Shown one piece after another: positions 1-9,204 of a stretch of DNA of 64,000 bases. The stretch's first letter is position 1. Each line of letters opens with the position of its first letter. The notes below the pieces were generated by a model. The model was not told the origin of the DNA. It did not search any database and worked only from the letters and a program-made list of their open reading frames with translations. Source of the DNA: Fluviicola sp. (GTDB lineage: Bacteria; Bacteroidota; Bacteroidia; Flavobacteriales_D; Crocinitomicaceae); contig NVXV01000010.1 of the NCBI GenBank assembly GCA_002734085.1, positions 59,053 through 123,052 of the forward strand. The letters are read 5' to 3'. Both the position numbers and the translations under genes were made by a program.

Positions 1-737
1 GATATGTTTACGCTTTAAGAGGAGGTCTAGGTGTTGATGTTTCATATAACAATTACTCAAATAACTCTATCGATAACTATGAAGCTAGTCTGACCTACTC
101 ACCTAAATTTTCATTGAATAAAAATGTTTCTATTGAGCCAGCTGTTCGCTTCAAAATGGGAGCAGTTAATGTAGATACTCAATCTCCTATTATTGGCTCT
201 GAAATTGAAATGAAAAGAAATACTGTTCTGCCATTATTTCAGGGAACAACTACACCTATTGGTTCACAGTTATGGTATCGCGATGTTGGTGCTGGATTAC
301 TTCTTAATACCAAGTGGTTTTATACAGGGATAAATGTAGATAACATTGGAAGACATTATAATAACTTCCATTCTTCAGATCTATCGGGGAAATTTAATGA
401 AGATATTAAACTGACAAGTGTAATCGGTACAGAATACCAGTCTATAACAAGAGATGTTCGTGTTTCGGGCTATGTTTTACATCAAAAATATGGGAATTTG
501 AATGAACTTTGGGCTGGTGCTAACTTCCAGTGGAAGTGGATTCAAGTTGGAGCAGCTGCTAATTCAAATGTAGGTTTTGGAGGTTCTGCAGGAATTAAGT
601 TTGATAAGTTCTCACTTCACTACAATCTTGATAATGTTTATAGTCGTTTAAACGATGAGAAGTTGTTGTCTCATCAGTTAACCATGCGTATACTGCTTAA
701 ACCAAGTCGATATGCTGCTAAGTTTTTAAATATGTAA
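1..737 (+). CDS. PorP/SprF-like T9SS membrane protein, 5' end outside window
   Basis: The reading frame is open from base 3, so the true start lies left of the window; the TTG at 114 is not a credible start. The visible ~244 residues are rich in alternating aromatic and glycine residues (for example YASLTYSPKF-like and FSLHYNLDNVYS strands) and end in a short basic tail, as expected for an outer-membrane beta-barrel. The next gene, 15 bp downstream, is a full-length PorP/SprF protein, and tandem porP/sprF-like genes are common after large gliding-motility or T9SS type B cargo genes in Bacteroidota. PorP/SprF proteins help attach or release particular type B cargo at the T9SS. The family call rests on the barrel pattern and the neighbour rather than on a conserved N-terminus, which is missing here. 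Confidence 0.75.
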   Translation, partial: YVYALRGGLGVDVSYNNYSNNSIDNYEASLTYSPKFSLNKNVSIEPAVRFKMGAVNVDTQSPIIGSEIEMKRNTVLPLFQGTTTPIGSQLWYRDVGAGLLLNTKWFYTGINVDNIGRHYNNFHSSDLSGKFNEDIKLTSVIGTEYQSITRDVRVSGYVLHQKYGNLNELWAGANFQWKWIQVGAAANSNVGFGGSAGIKFDKFSLHYNLDNVYSRLNDEKLLSHQLTMRILLKPSRYAAKFLNM

Positions 738-752
738 GGAAAGAGATATATT

Positions 753-1709
753 ATGAAAAAGTTGTTGTTATTATGTTTTATTTTTATGTTGTCGGATACC
801 TATGCTCAGGATCCGCAGTTTTCGCAATTTTATGCGAACCCGATATACTTGAACCCTGCTTTTGCAGGTAGTCACGGGTGTCCAAGAATTGCACTTAACT
901 ACAGAAATCAGTGGCCTGCATTGTCTGGTACGTTCGTTACCTACTCTGCTTCTTATGACCAGTATTTCAAAAACATTAATGGTGGTATCGGTATAATTGC
1001 AACTCATGACCAGCAAGGTAAGGGTACAATCAATCACACTACACTTAGTTTGATTTACAACTACCACCTTAAAGTAAATAGAAAATTTACAATGATGTTT
1101 GCTGCTAAAGCAACATGGAATCAAAAATTTCTGGATTGGGATAAATTGACTTTTGGTGATATGATTGATCCAAGAAGAGGATTTATTTATGCAACAGGTG
1201 ATGTTCCAAGAGGTGGTTCAAGAGGATTTTTTGACGCCTCTGCTGGAATGGTTGGTTTTACAGAGAACTTCTTCTTTGGTGTAGCAGGTCATCACCTTAA
1301 TATGCCAAACGAATCAGTAATTATTGGAAATAGTCCAATGCCTATTCGTTTAAATGCACACGTAGGTGCAACAATTCCATTAGGACAAAAATCTCAATAT
1401 ACAAATGAGACTTCTATAATGCCCAATATGATCTATCAATATCAACAAGGTTTTATGGAGTTGATGTTGGGTACTTACATTAAATATGGTGCGTTTACGG
1501 TTGGAGCTTGGTTCCGTAGTCGTGATGCATTTATATTATCTATTGGAGTTAATACTGGAACATTTAAAGTTGGATACAGCTATGATGTGACAGTTTCGAG
1601 ATTGAATAATGGTGTTTCCGGAGGTTCACATGAAGTGTCTTTAGGGCTTGATTTAAACTGTACAGTAAAACAGCCAAGCTTTAGAACTGTATCGTGTCCT
1701 TCCTTCTAA
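753..1709 (+). CDS. Type IX secretion system membrane protein, PorP/SprF family
   Basis: This 318-aa protein has a signal peptide (residues 1-18, ending TYAQ) followed at once by the family hallmark DPQFSQFYANPIYLNPAFAG at residues 20-39. After that comes NYRNQWPAL and a succession of amphipathic strands, the normal layout and length for PorP/SprF outer-membrane proteins. The family belongs to the T9SS and gliding apparatus; many paralogues serve individual type B (CHU_C) cargo proteins. It follows the partial paralogue by 15 bp and is probably co-transcribed with it, and a strong hairpin terminator follows at 1774-1808. The cargo gene is presumably left of the window. The C-terminus contains two cysteines (NCTVKQ and VSCPSF) that could pair; this is an inference. 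Confidence 0.93.
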   Translation: MKKLLLLCFIFMLSDTYAQDPQFSQFYANPIYLNPAFAGSHGCPRIALNYRNQWPALSGTFVTYSASYDQYFKNINGGIGIIATHDQQGKGTINHTTLSLIYNYHLKVNRKFTMMFAAKATWNQKFLDWDKLTFGDMIDPRRGFIYATGDVPRGGSRGFFDASAGMVGFTENFFFGVAGHHLNMPNESVIIGNSPMPIRLNAHVGATIPLGQKSQYTNETSIMPNMIYQYQQGFMELMLGTYIKYGAFTVGAWFRSRDAFILSIGVNTGTFKVGYSYDVTVSRLNNGVSGGSHEVSLGLDLNCTVKQPSFRTVSCPSF

Positions 1710-1773
1710 GATGTTAGGTAAAGTAGTATAGCTTATTTTAAGGTTTAAGCGATTACTATTGTTTTGTTTGATT

Positions 1774-1808
1774 AAAAAGGGCTGCATAATTTTTATGCAG
1801 CCTTTTTT
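1774..1808 (+). terminator. Rho-independent terminator after the PorP/SprF pair
   Basis: A perfect 10-bp stem (GGCTGCATAA at 1780-1789 against TTATGCAGCC at 1793-1802) with a 3-nt loop, preceded by an A run and followed by six T residues. It closes the PorP/SprF transcript. The rest of the 1710-2030 gap is very AT-rich, and nothing else was recognised in it. Confidence 0.9.
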
Positions 1809-2030
1809 GCTATTGTGATTCTACTAGTGTCCAATTTCATAGTATCTGTGATATTTATTTTGCTTTAGACCTGAATAAGTGAATATCCTCTAAATTGTAA
1901 TAAGTGTTGATTTTTTAAATCTTTAATTAAACAAAATAAATCATTAAATGGTTTTTATTACTTATACCAATCTTCCTTATCATTCTATGTTATATTGAGT
2001 AAATTTGTAATTCAAATTATTTGATTGAGA

Positions 2031-3557
2031 ATGGAAAATAATATTCAAAATGTAGAACTTCAATTGCTAAAATTCAGTGATTTTGAAGAAATAAAAGCTA
2101 TCATGATTGAAGTGTATGCTTCAGTTTCTGATCCGTATTGGGAAAAATCTCAACTCGAGAAACTGATAAGTTGTTTTCCAGATGGTCAAGTCGTGGTAAA
2201 AATAAACGGAGAAATTGCTGGTTGTGCACTTTCTATTTTGATTGATGCCGATTTATATAATAATACACATTCATATAAAGAAATAACAGGAGATTATTCA
2301 TTTGACACACATAGTGATAGCGGAGACACATTATATGGGATAGATGTCTTTGTTAAGGCGAAATTCAGGGGGTTGAAGTTGGGTCGAAGATTATATGAAT
2401 ACCGCCAACAACTCTGTGAAACCATGAACTTGAAAGGAATTGTCTTCGGTGGAAGAATTCCGAATTACCATAAATATTCTAATGAACTCACCCCAAAGCA
2501 ATATATAGAACAAGTTAAAACGAAGAAAATTGACGACCCAGTTTTGAATTTTCATCTTTCTAATGATTTTCAGCCGATTAAAGTAATTAAAGGCTACTTA
2601 GAAGGAGATGAAGCTTCTGAAGAATATGCAGTTTTATTAAAGTGGCACAATATCTATTACGAAAAGCCTTCCAAAAAAGCCGCTTATATTAAAAAATCTG
2701 TTCGATTAGGTTTGGTGCAATGGCAAATGAGACCTTATGATGATTTAGAATCTTTGATGCAACAAGTAGAGTTTTTTGTTGATGCACTAAGTGCGTATAA
2801 AGCTGATTTCGCTTTGTTTCCTGAATTCTTCAATGCACCTTTAATGGCTCAATACAATCATTTGGGTGAACCTGAAGCGATTCGTAAATTAGCTGAATTT
2901 ACCGAAGTAATTGTACAGGATTTTTCAAAACTTTCGGTTTCATATAATATCAATATTATCACTGGGAGTATGCCTGAAATGGTGGATGGTTCTTTATATA
3001 ACGTTGGATATGTATGTAAAAGAGATGGATCCACGGAAAGGTTCGAAAAGCTTCACGTTACACCAGATGAAAAGAAATGCTGGGGGATACAAGGAGGGAA
3101 TTCCTTTAAAGCAATAGATACGGATTGTGGTAAAATCGGAGTTTTGATTTGTTACGATGTCGAGTTTCCTGAGCTCCCAAGATTGTTGGCGGATGAAGGC
3201 ATGAACATATTGTTTGTTCCATTTTTAACGGATACTCAGAATGGATATTCAAGAGTGCGCTATTGTGCTCAAGCCAGAGCGATTGAAAATGAATGTTATG
3301 TCGCTATTGCTGGAAGTGTTGGTAATTTACCTAAGGTTGATAATATGGATATTCAATATGCAAAATCGATGGTTTTTACTCCCTGTGACTTTGCTTTCCC
3401 AACAGAAGGTATTAAATCTGAAGCAACACCAAATACAGAGATGATTTTAATTGCTGATGTCGAAATAGACCAGTTGAATGAACTACACAGCTACGGAAGT
3501 GTAAAGAATCTAAAGGATAGAAGAAAAGATCTTTACGAAGTGAGAAGGAAATTGTAG
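2031..3557 (+). CDS. Bifunctional GNAT acetyltransferase / carbon-nitrogen hydrolase (nitrilase superfamily)
   Basis: The 508-aa protein fuses an N-terminal GNAT domain (about residues 5-205, with the acetyl-CoA loop region YGIDVFVKAKFRGLKLGRRL) to a C-terminal nitrilase-fold domain (about 222-505, starting VRLGLVQWQM). The nitrilase catalytic triad is visible: Glu265 in LFPEFF, Lys340 in FEKLHVTPDEKK and Cys374 in VLICYDVEFPEL. This architecture is a known bacterial family (Bacillus subtilis YhcX is of this type), but the substrate is not established; an amidase acting on a small N-acyl or omega-amide compound is plausible. The ATG at 2031 is preferred over the TTG two codons upstream. The next gene begins 28 bp downstream, so the two may be co-transcribed. 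Confidence 0.9.
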   Translation: MENNIQNVELQLLKFSDFEEIKAIMIEVYASVSDPYWEKSQLEKLISCFPDGQVVVKINGEIAGCALSILIDADLYNNTHSYKEITGDYSFDTHSDSGDTLYGIDVFVKAKFRGLKLGRRLYEYRQQLCETMNLKGIVFGGRIPNYHKYSNELTPKQYIEQVKTKKIDDPVLNFHLSNDFQPIKVIKGYLEGDEASEEYAVLLKWHNIYYEKPSKKAAYIKKSVRLGLVQWQMRPYDDLESLMQQVEFFVDALSAYKADFALFPEFFNAPLMAQYNHLGEPEAIRKLAEFTEVIVQDFSKLSVSYNINIITGSMPEMVDGSLYNVGYVCKRDGSTERFEKLHVTPDEKKCWGIQGGNSFKAIDTDCGKIGVLICYDVEFPELPRLLADEGMNILFVPFLTDTQNGYSRVRYCAQARAIENECYVAIAGSVGNLPKVDNMDIQYAKSMVFTPCDFAFPTEGIKSEATPNTEMILIADVEIDQLNELHSYGSVKNLKDRRKDLYEVRRKL

Positions 3558-3585
3558 GATTAGTGAAGCACTGAATTGATTTTTT

Positions 3586-4293
3586 ATGAAGAAAATGTAT
3601 TTTAATTGGAGTACTGGCAAAGATGCTGCACTGGCTTTATATCATCTCCAAAAAGAAAATCAATTTGATGTTGATCACCTTTTGGTGTCTGTAAATAAAA
3701 GCTTGAATCAAGTTTCCATGCACGGATTGAATAGGGAAGTTATGATAAAGCAGTTAGAGGCTATTGGGTTAGATTACTCTACTGTCGAATTACCTGCAGA
3801 ACCTTCTAATAATGAGTATTCAAAATTAATGTCTGAAGCAGTTGAGTCATTAAAAAATAGAGGATATCGTGATACTGGATTTGGAGATATTTTTTTAGAA
3901 GACTTACGAGAATATAGAGAAAAACAGTTGCAGTCATTAAATATTAGATGTCATTTTCCTTTATGGAAAAGAAACACACGAGAACTTATAAAAGAATTTA
4001 TTGATTTGGGCTTTAAGGCGATTGTCGTGTGTGTAAATTCAAACAAATTGGATCAGTCCTTTTGCGGTAGAGAAATTGACAAAGCATTTTTGGAGGATCT
4101 ACCTAAAGATGTAGACCCTTGTGGTGAGTACGGTGAGTTTCATACGTTTTGTTATGAGGGGCCAATTTTTAAGAAAGGAATTACTTTTAAAAGAGGAGCG
4201 CAAATTTTCAAGACTTATAAGCATCCAAATTCGAATAATGAAAATAGAAAGAGTGAAATGGGCTTTTGGTTTCAAGAGTTGACTTTACAATAA
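3586..4293 (+). CDS. Dph6-related ATP pyrophosphatase (adenine nucleotide alpha-hydrolase-like)
   Basis: The 235-aa protein starts with a PP-loop variant (NWSTGKDAALALYHL, residues 6-20, in place of SGGKDS). It keeps the Dph6-type second block, DTGFGDIFLEDLREYRE, followed by HFPLWKRNTREL and the C-terminal signature DPCGEYGEFHTFCYEGPIF. In eukaryotes and archaea Dph6 amidates diphthine on elongation factor 2. Bacteria lack diphthamide, so the bacterial members are ATP-dependent amidases or ligases of unknown substrate. Its position 28 bp after a GNAT-nitrilase gene hints at a shared pathway of amide-bond chemistry; that is an inference from context only. Confidence 0.85.
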   Translation: MKKMYFNWSTGKDAALALYHLQKENQFDVDHLLVSVNKSLNQVSMHGLNREVMIKQLEAIGLDYSTVELPAEPSNNEYSKLMSEAVESLKNRGYRDTGFGDIFLEDLREYREKQLQSLNIRCHFPLWKRNTRELIKEFIDLGFKAIVVCVNSNKLDQSFCGREIDKAFLEDLPKDVDPCGEYGEFHTFCYEGPIFKKGITFKRGAQIFKTYKHPNSNNENRKSEMGFWFQELTLQ

Positions 4294-4451
4294 TAAAAAT
4301 CAAATTGAACTAAATAAATTGATAATAGATACAGTTTACATTGCCTTTTTTAAGCTCTCTTGCGAATGAAACAATTCAATCAGATTGAAATCGTCTAATT
4401 TCTTTCAATATTTTATAGTATATTTCAGTTCAAACAAATTGTTTTAGTCTA

Positions 4452-5537
4452 ATGGACATCTCCAAAAAGAAACCAGCATTCCCCATTACTCAAGGATTAC
4501 GTAAATATTTGAAGAAGTATAAGCGAGAAGATTCTATCGCTCTTTCGTATGATGATATGAAAAGGTGGACGGATAGCACTCCTGTATATGATGCCGCTGG
4601 AAGAAATACATTGTGGGAAAGTGTGATATATGATGGTGCTGTTCAAGAGGAAATTCTTTTAGGACTGAGACAAATTTATGCACAATTGAAAACCGATGGT
4701 GACACGGAAATCATAAGTCACTTAAAGGTGGGTCAGATAGATTACTGCTTGTTTGGAAACTCAAACCCTTTCCGGGTGAAGATTGTGAACCAATTAAATG
4801 ATAATCATGATTACTTTTATATAAAAACCGCTGATTCGTCTAGAGTTTACGGGCTGGAGTTAGAACACATCTTATCTCCAAATAGAATAGAGTACATGGT
4901 AGATGGCAACACCCTTGTAGAAGCACATATAGCTGGGATTCCGGGTGATGCTTTTATGGAAAACTATATGGACACCCCCAATTTTTATCCTACAGGAATG
5001 GCGCGTGAATTTGTGAAATTTAACGAACGTTGTTTTGTAATGTTGTTGGGAGATATGCGTTCTTATAACTACGTAGTTGATGTTACTCCGGATTTCGACA
5101 GAGAACAATACCGTGTTAGACCTATTGATTTTGATCAAACGGCATACGAAGGAAGGAAAAACCACTATATGCCTCAATATTACAAAGAGAACAATCAAAT
5201 AATTGATTTTTGTATTCAGTTGTTAACCCCTGAAACGGTAGAACAATATAGATACGAGGAACGCACTCTGATGAAAAGAAGATACAAATTAGCAATGCCT
5301 CGATTGAATAGATTATTAGATTCAATGTTGTATCAAACGATATCAACAGATGAGAAAATTAAATCTCTGGCTGCAGATCTAAACAAATATCATGGAACGA
5401 CACGTTTCTCTAAGTATAGTCATATGGGTAGAATATTGAAAACGCACCTTTCACTTATGTTAGGCAAGCCGAAACCCAATAGAGTGCCAGGTAAAGCATC
5501 CTTTAAGGATAAGGATAGTATCAATAAATCATTTTGA
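4452..5537 (+). CDS. Unknown cytosolic protein with kinase-like sequence blocks
   Basis: This 361-aa protein has no signal peptide or membrane segment. I do not recognise a named family. Its order of motifs recalls protein-kinase-like or phosphotransferase folds: an N-lobe-like stretch ending YFYIKTADSSRVYGLELE (a candidate nucleotide-binding lysine), then a loop LLGDMRSYNYVVD, then RPIDFDQ, resembling the catalytic D...N and metal-binding D of aminoglycoside-kinase-like enzymes. A basic C-terminal tail (TRFSKYSHMGRILKTHLSLMLGKPK) follows. The kinase idea is an inference from motif spacing. The gene ends convergently with the RND exporter gene, overlapping it by 9 bp. Confidence 0.6.
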   Translation: MDISKKKPAFPITQGLRKYLKKYKREDSIALSYDDMKRWTDSTPVYDAAGRNTLWESVIYDGAVQEEILLGLRQIYAQLKTDGDTEIISHLKVGQIDYCLFGNSNPFRVKIVNQLNDNHDYFYIKTADSSRVYGLELEHILSPNRIEYMVDGNTLVEAHIAGIPGDAFMENYMDTPNFYPTGMAREFVKFNERCFVMLLGDMRSYNYVVDVTPDFDREQYRVRPIDFDQTAYEGRKNHYMPQYYKENNQIIDFCIQLLTPETVEQYRYEERTLMKRRYKLAMPRLNRLLDSMLYQTISTDEKIKSLAADLNKYHGTTRFSKYSHMGRILKTHLSLMLGKPKPNRVPGKASFKDKDSINKSF

Positions 5538-7811
5538 ATTGGATTTACCTCTTTTGAAAAAGTAGATAAGCAAAATTGGTAAGACGTAAAAATCAGCAAG
5601 AATTGCTACAACTAATGTTATGCAAATCATCAACCCTAGGTAAAACGTACCTAAGAAGTCTGACATAAGTAAAAGTAAGAACCCTGAGATTAATATTAAT
5701 GACGTTAATAAAATTGCTTTACCCGTACTGATGTATGTCCTCTTTAAAGCGTATAATACAGACTTTCCTTTGTTGATCTCTAATTTGAATTTACTTAAAA
5801 AATGAATCGTATCGTCGACTGCAATTCCAAATGATATGGTAAATACCATTGCTGTAGTGATTTTTAAGTTTATTTCAAAGAATCCCATTATACCTGCTAT
5901 AATTATTAGTGGAATAATGTTTGGAATGATTGAAATAATTACCATTCTAAAAGATTTGTATATCAGGCCCATTATTAAAGCAACTATCAATATTGCAAAT
6001 GATAAACCTTTGACAAGACTGCTAGACATATAAGACATGTTCTTATCTAGAAGATGTGCAGAGCCAGTTATTTTGAATTCGAGATGTTCTTTATCAATAT
6101 TATTTTCAATGAAGGTTTTCAAAGAATCGTTTTTTTCTTGAGAACGGATATTTCCCCAATCGGGAACACTTCCGCTTATTCTAGATCTTGTTCCGGTAGA
6201 GTCTAAGAAAGTACCTATAAAACGCCCTTTATCTGCTACTTTCAACATTCTTTTAAAGCGTCGAATTTTACTTTTTGAATCAGGTATTTGAAATCTTGAG
6301 GAGTCTCCAGCATGACTCGCCCTATTCAAAATACTTATTGATTGAACAAGTGAGTTTTTTATGGTTACGTCATATGTGTTGGAGAGGTAGTTTTCTACTT
6401 TCTCAATTTCTTTCAAAGTTTCCACCTCCCATATTGATTTTGAATTGTCTTTAACTATTACTGCTAATTCGAATGGTCTTACTCCGCCAAACTCCTCATC
6501 GATAAAGTTGAAGTCTTTTTTAATACTTATTTTCGGATCCATATCATCCATTAAGTAATTATTCGATACTATAGTTGTCGCTCCGTAGGCAAATATTCCC
6601 AATATAACTACAGAAACCCATGGAATCCATCTTCTGTTTTTAATTGTAAACAAAAATGACCTCCTCAAAAAAGGTTGCCAAAAGTTCGATTTTTCATCTC
6701 TGACAATTTTAGGAGTTTTGGTGTAGTAAAATAGAAAGGGAAGCGTTGAAAAAGTAAATACAAAAGCCATTAATACGCCTAAACCAACGTACAACCCAAA
6801 GGACTGGATGGGTTTAACATTTACAAATAGTAAAGAGAAAAAACCGATTGAAGTAGTCAATGACGTTAAAAATGTTGCAATTCCAATTTCTTTAAAGGAT
6901 GTTTTTATCGCTTCGAATTTAGATTTTCCTCGACGCAACAATTCAATATAGTTTGAAACCAGATGAATGACATCTGACATTGCTACTACAAACATAATGG
7001 AAGGTAGAATGCTCAATAGAATGTTAATTGGTGCACCAATCCAAGACATAAAACCAATGATCCAAATCATGGAACCTACAATAACGAGTAGTGGAGTCAA
7101 CAAACCCCAAGCGGAACGAAATGCAATCAAAAGAAATAATACTACCAGAACCATACTGCTTCCAACATAAGTCCCCATCTCATATGTCATTGTATCAATG
7201 TAGAAGATTTGTCCTACTGTTCTTCCGGCCATTCGAACCTTTTCAAACTCATATTTTTTAGAAAGTTCTGTTATTTGTTCAACGATCTGGTCACTTTTCT
7301 TTTTGCTGAGATAGTCTTTATGCCGAACAAAAATGGCAACAGCGCTAGCGTCTTCATTTATTAATGTATTAATTAACTCTTTGTTTTTAAAAATATTTGT
7401 GGAGTCTCTGGAAAAATCAACTTCCTCAAAATTTATATAGGGCCGGGAACCAGTAATGCCATTTGCATATATAAAGGGTTCCTCTTCAGATGTGATATCT
7501 CTTGTGAACTCTACTAAGTCAAGTGAATCAATGTCTTGAGAGTAGGAGTGAACATTTTTCAAGAAAACACTATCGAATACGTTTCCATCGTTTTCTAAAG
7601 TGATTAATATAAAATCATTGTCCGATTCAAATAGGGTCCGATGTTTAAAGAAAAAGTCTGCTTCTTCATCGTTAGATGGGAAAAAATCTTCAAAATTATA
7701 ATCGAACTTGGTATTAGGAATATAAAAACCGAGATATACGGTTAAAATTAAAACAGCACTTAAAATAAAGTAAGATAGCCTTTTAAAAGTATTTTCACCA
7801 ACCCTTTTCAC
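5529..7811 (-). CDS. RND/MMPL-family transporter
   Basis: The 760-aa protein has the duplicated RND layout. TM1 lies near residues 12-30, a first periplasmic loop of about 170 residues contains YNFEDFFPSNDEEADFF, and a cluster of TM helices starts near residue 205 (YVGSSMVLVVLFLLIAF). The second half repeats this, with another large loop and a final helix cluster that includes the repeated signature SFGIAVDDTIHFLSKF, matching the first-half VVAMSDVIHLVSNYIELL. At this length it fits the HAE3/MmpL-like exporters that move lipids or hydrophobic compounds rather than tripartite AcrB-type pumps, and no membrane-fusion protein or TolC gene is adjacent. It is transcribed alone toward the convergent gene at 4452-5537. 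Confidence 0.9.
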   Translation of the reverse strand: MKRVGENTFKRLSYFILSAVLILTVYLGFYIPNTKFDYNFEDFFPSNDEEADFFFKHRTLFESDNDFILITLENDGNVFDSVFLKNVHSYSQDIDSLDLVEFTRDITSEEEPFIYANGITGSRPYINFEEVDFSRDSTNIFKNKELINTLINEDASAVAIFVRHKDYLSKKKSDQIVEQITELSKKYEFEKVRMAGRTVGQIFYIDTMTYEMGTYVGSSMVLVVLFLLIAFRSAWGLLTPLLVIVGSMIWIIGFMSWIGAPINILLSILPSIMFVVAMSDVIHLVSNYIELLRRGKSKFEAIKTSFKEIGIATFLTSLTTSIGFFSLLFVNVKPIQSFGLYVGLGVLMAFVFTFSTLPFLFYYTKTPKIVRDEKSNFWQPFLRRSFLFTIKNRRWIPWVSVVILGIFAYGATTIVSNNYLMDDMDPKISIKKDFNFIDEEFGGVRPFELAVIVKDNSKSIWEVETLKEIEKVENYLSNTYDVTIKNSLVQSISILNRASHAGDSSRFQIPDSKSKIRRFKRMLKVADKGRFIGTFLDSTGTRSRISGSVPDWGNIRSQEKNDSLKTFIENNIDKEHLEFKITGSAHLLDKNMSYMSSSLVKGLSFAILIVALIMGLIYKSFRMVIISIIPNIIPLIIIAGIMGFFEINLKITTAMVFTISFGIAVDDTIHFLSKFKLEINKGKSVLYALKRTYISTGKAILLTSLILISGFLLLLMSDFLGTFYLGLMICITLVVAILADFYVLPILLIYFFKRGKSNSK

Positions 7812-7942
7812 TTAGTCACCGTTTTAGTGGTACAAATGTAATGTTTAGTTTAAACATTACTTGAGGTCATTAGTTCAAAATGAAATAAAATAGAATTAGT
7901 GATAAAAAATTTATATTTTTGTTCAAATTTAAACTTATTATT

Positions 7943-8968
7943 ATGAAGAAACATTTACTTATTGCTGCAGGTTTATTAACATCTGCTTTTTCTTTCTCAC
8001 AGTTCACCCAAGGGGATGAACCTTCTATTGGTACAGGTACGACATTATATGTGATTGACAGTATGGCTCCAAGTTATGACGCTGTCATAGGTGCTGGCGT
8101 TGAATGGGACTACAGTACTTATGGTGGATATGATGGAGAATCAAGGAACTTAACAATATTAGATCCAGCAGGAACTGTTTATGCTGCAGACTATCCTTCA
8201 GCAACGGCTGCGTTGGATATCCAATCGTTTTTGATGAATTTCACTTCTTCTACAGCGTCTGAAAGAACAGGTCATGGTTTTGTTTACATCGATGCTGATA
8301 TTGGTGAAGTTGTTGTTGTATTTGATACAGACGAAGCAATTCAATATCAATACCCATTTGATTTAGGTGATAGTTTTACAGATGCTTTTGAAGGTACTGC
8401 AACTTACAACGTTGGTATGCCTACGACAAGTGCTGCTTCTGGTGAGCTTACGGCTACTGTAGATGGCGAAGGTACACTTAAACTGGCAGATGGAAATGAT
8501 TTTACAAATGTAATGAGATACAAGTTATCGGATTCAACAGTAGTTGAAGATGTACCGTTAATTGGTAACGTAACATTAAAAAGAACACAGTACGAATACT
8601 ACGATTTAGCAAATACTACTATGCCAATATTTGTATTTACGCATGTTGAAATTGCTGAGTTAGGTACTTCTTTTGATTTAGTTATGAGCTCTGTAGAACC
8701 ATCTGGAACAGTTGGAGTCGAAGAGAATCTATTATCAAACGCTGTTGTTTATCCAAATCCAGCGAGCGATGTAATTAATATTTCTTTGAAAAATGAATTA
8801 GTGAATACTGAAGTTTCAATTGTTGATGCAATGGGAAGAGTAGTTCTTAATCAATCAATAGACAGTGATTTTGTTTCATTGGATGTAGCTGATTTAGAAG
8901 ATGGAATTTACTTTGTGAAAATTTCTAACGGTGACGTTGTTGAAACAAAAACTGTAGTTATTAAATAA
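7943..8968 (+). CDS. Secreted protein with T9SS type A sorting domain (hypothetical)
   Basis: The 341-aa protein begins at ATG 7943 (MKKHLLIAAGLL...), which gives a clean signal peptide ending near FSFS-Q; the upstream TTG at 7919 is rejected. The body is acidic, rich in Thr and Ser, and without a recognised enzyme motif. The last ~75 residues are a T9SS type A (Por secretion tail) domain: VVYPNPASDVINISL, then IVDAMGRVVLNQ, then LEDGIYFVKIS and a basic end KTVVIK. It should therefore cross the outer membrane through the T9SS. The protein resembles the gene product at 13506-14546 in signal peptide and overall plan, suggesting paralogues. A strong terminator follows. Confidence 0.88.
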   Translation: MKKHLLIAAGLLTSAFSFSQFTQGDEPSIGTGTTLYVIDSMAPSYDAVIGAGVEWDYSTYGGYDGESRNLTILDPAGTVYAADYPSATAALDIQSFLMNFTSSTASERTGHGFVYIDADIGEVVVVFDTDEAIQYQYPFDLGDSFTDAFEGTATYNVGMPTTSAASGELTATVDGEGTLKLADGNDFTNVMRYKLSDSTVVEDVPLIGNVTLKRTQYEYYDLANTTMPIFVFTHVEIAELGTSFDLVMSSVEPSGTVGVEENLLSNAVVYPNPASDVINISLKNELVNTEVSIVDAMGRVVLNQSIDSDFVSLDVADLEDGIYFVKISNGDVVETKTVVIK

Positions 8969-8988
8969 CACAATAATTTTACATAATT

Positions 8989-9021
8989 AAAAGAGCGCTA
9001 ATTTGATTAGCGCTCTTTTTT
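8989..9021 (+). terminator. Rho-independent terminator
   Basis: A long perfect stem (AAAAGAGCGCTAAT against ATTAGCGCTCTTTT) with a very short loop and a T run, 20 bp after the stop of the preceding T9SS cargo gene. Confidence 0.93.
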
Positions 9022-9143
9022 GTTTGATATTGTCATTAAATAAAAAAGGTATCGAATGCAGAAGCGCACGGCTATGCCTCCCTGCATTTTAACCAAATCT
9101 TATTGAGAAATCTCTTTAGTCCAGTGGCTGAAAAATACCCAAC

Positions 9144-9178
9144 AAAAAAACTCAGAAAGAATCCACTTCCTGAGTTTT
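9144..9178 (-). terminator. Terminator of the coiled-coil lipoprotein gene
   Basis: Read on the minus strand, AAAACTCAG pairs with CTGAGTTTT across an 11-14 nt loop and is followed by a T7 run. It lies 27 bp past the stop of the minus-strand gene ending at 9205. Between the two terminators, 9054-9091 holds another loose inverted repeat (AATGCAG ... CTGCATT) of unknown role. Confidence 0.8.
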
Positions 9179-9204
9179 AATAAATCTTTTGATTGTATGG
9201 TTCC

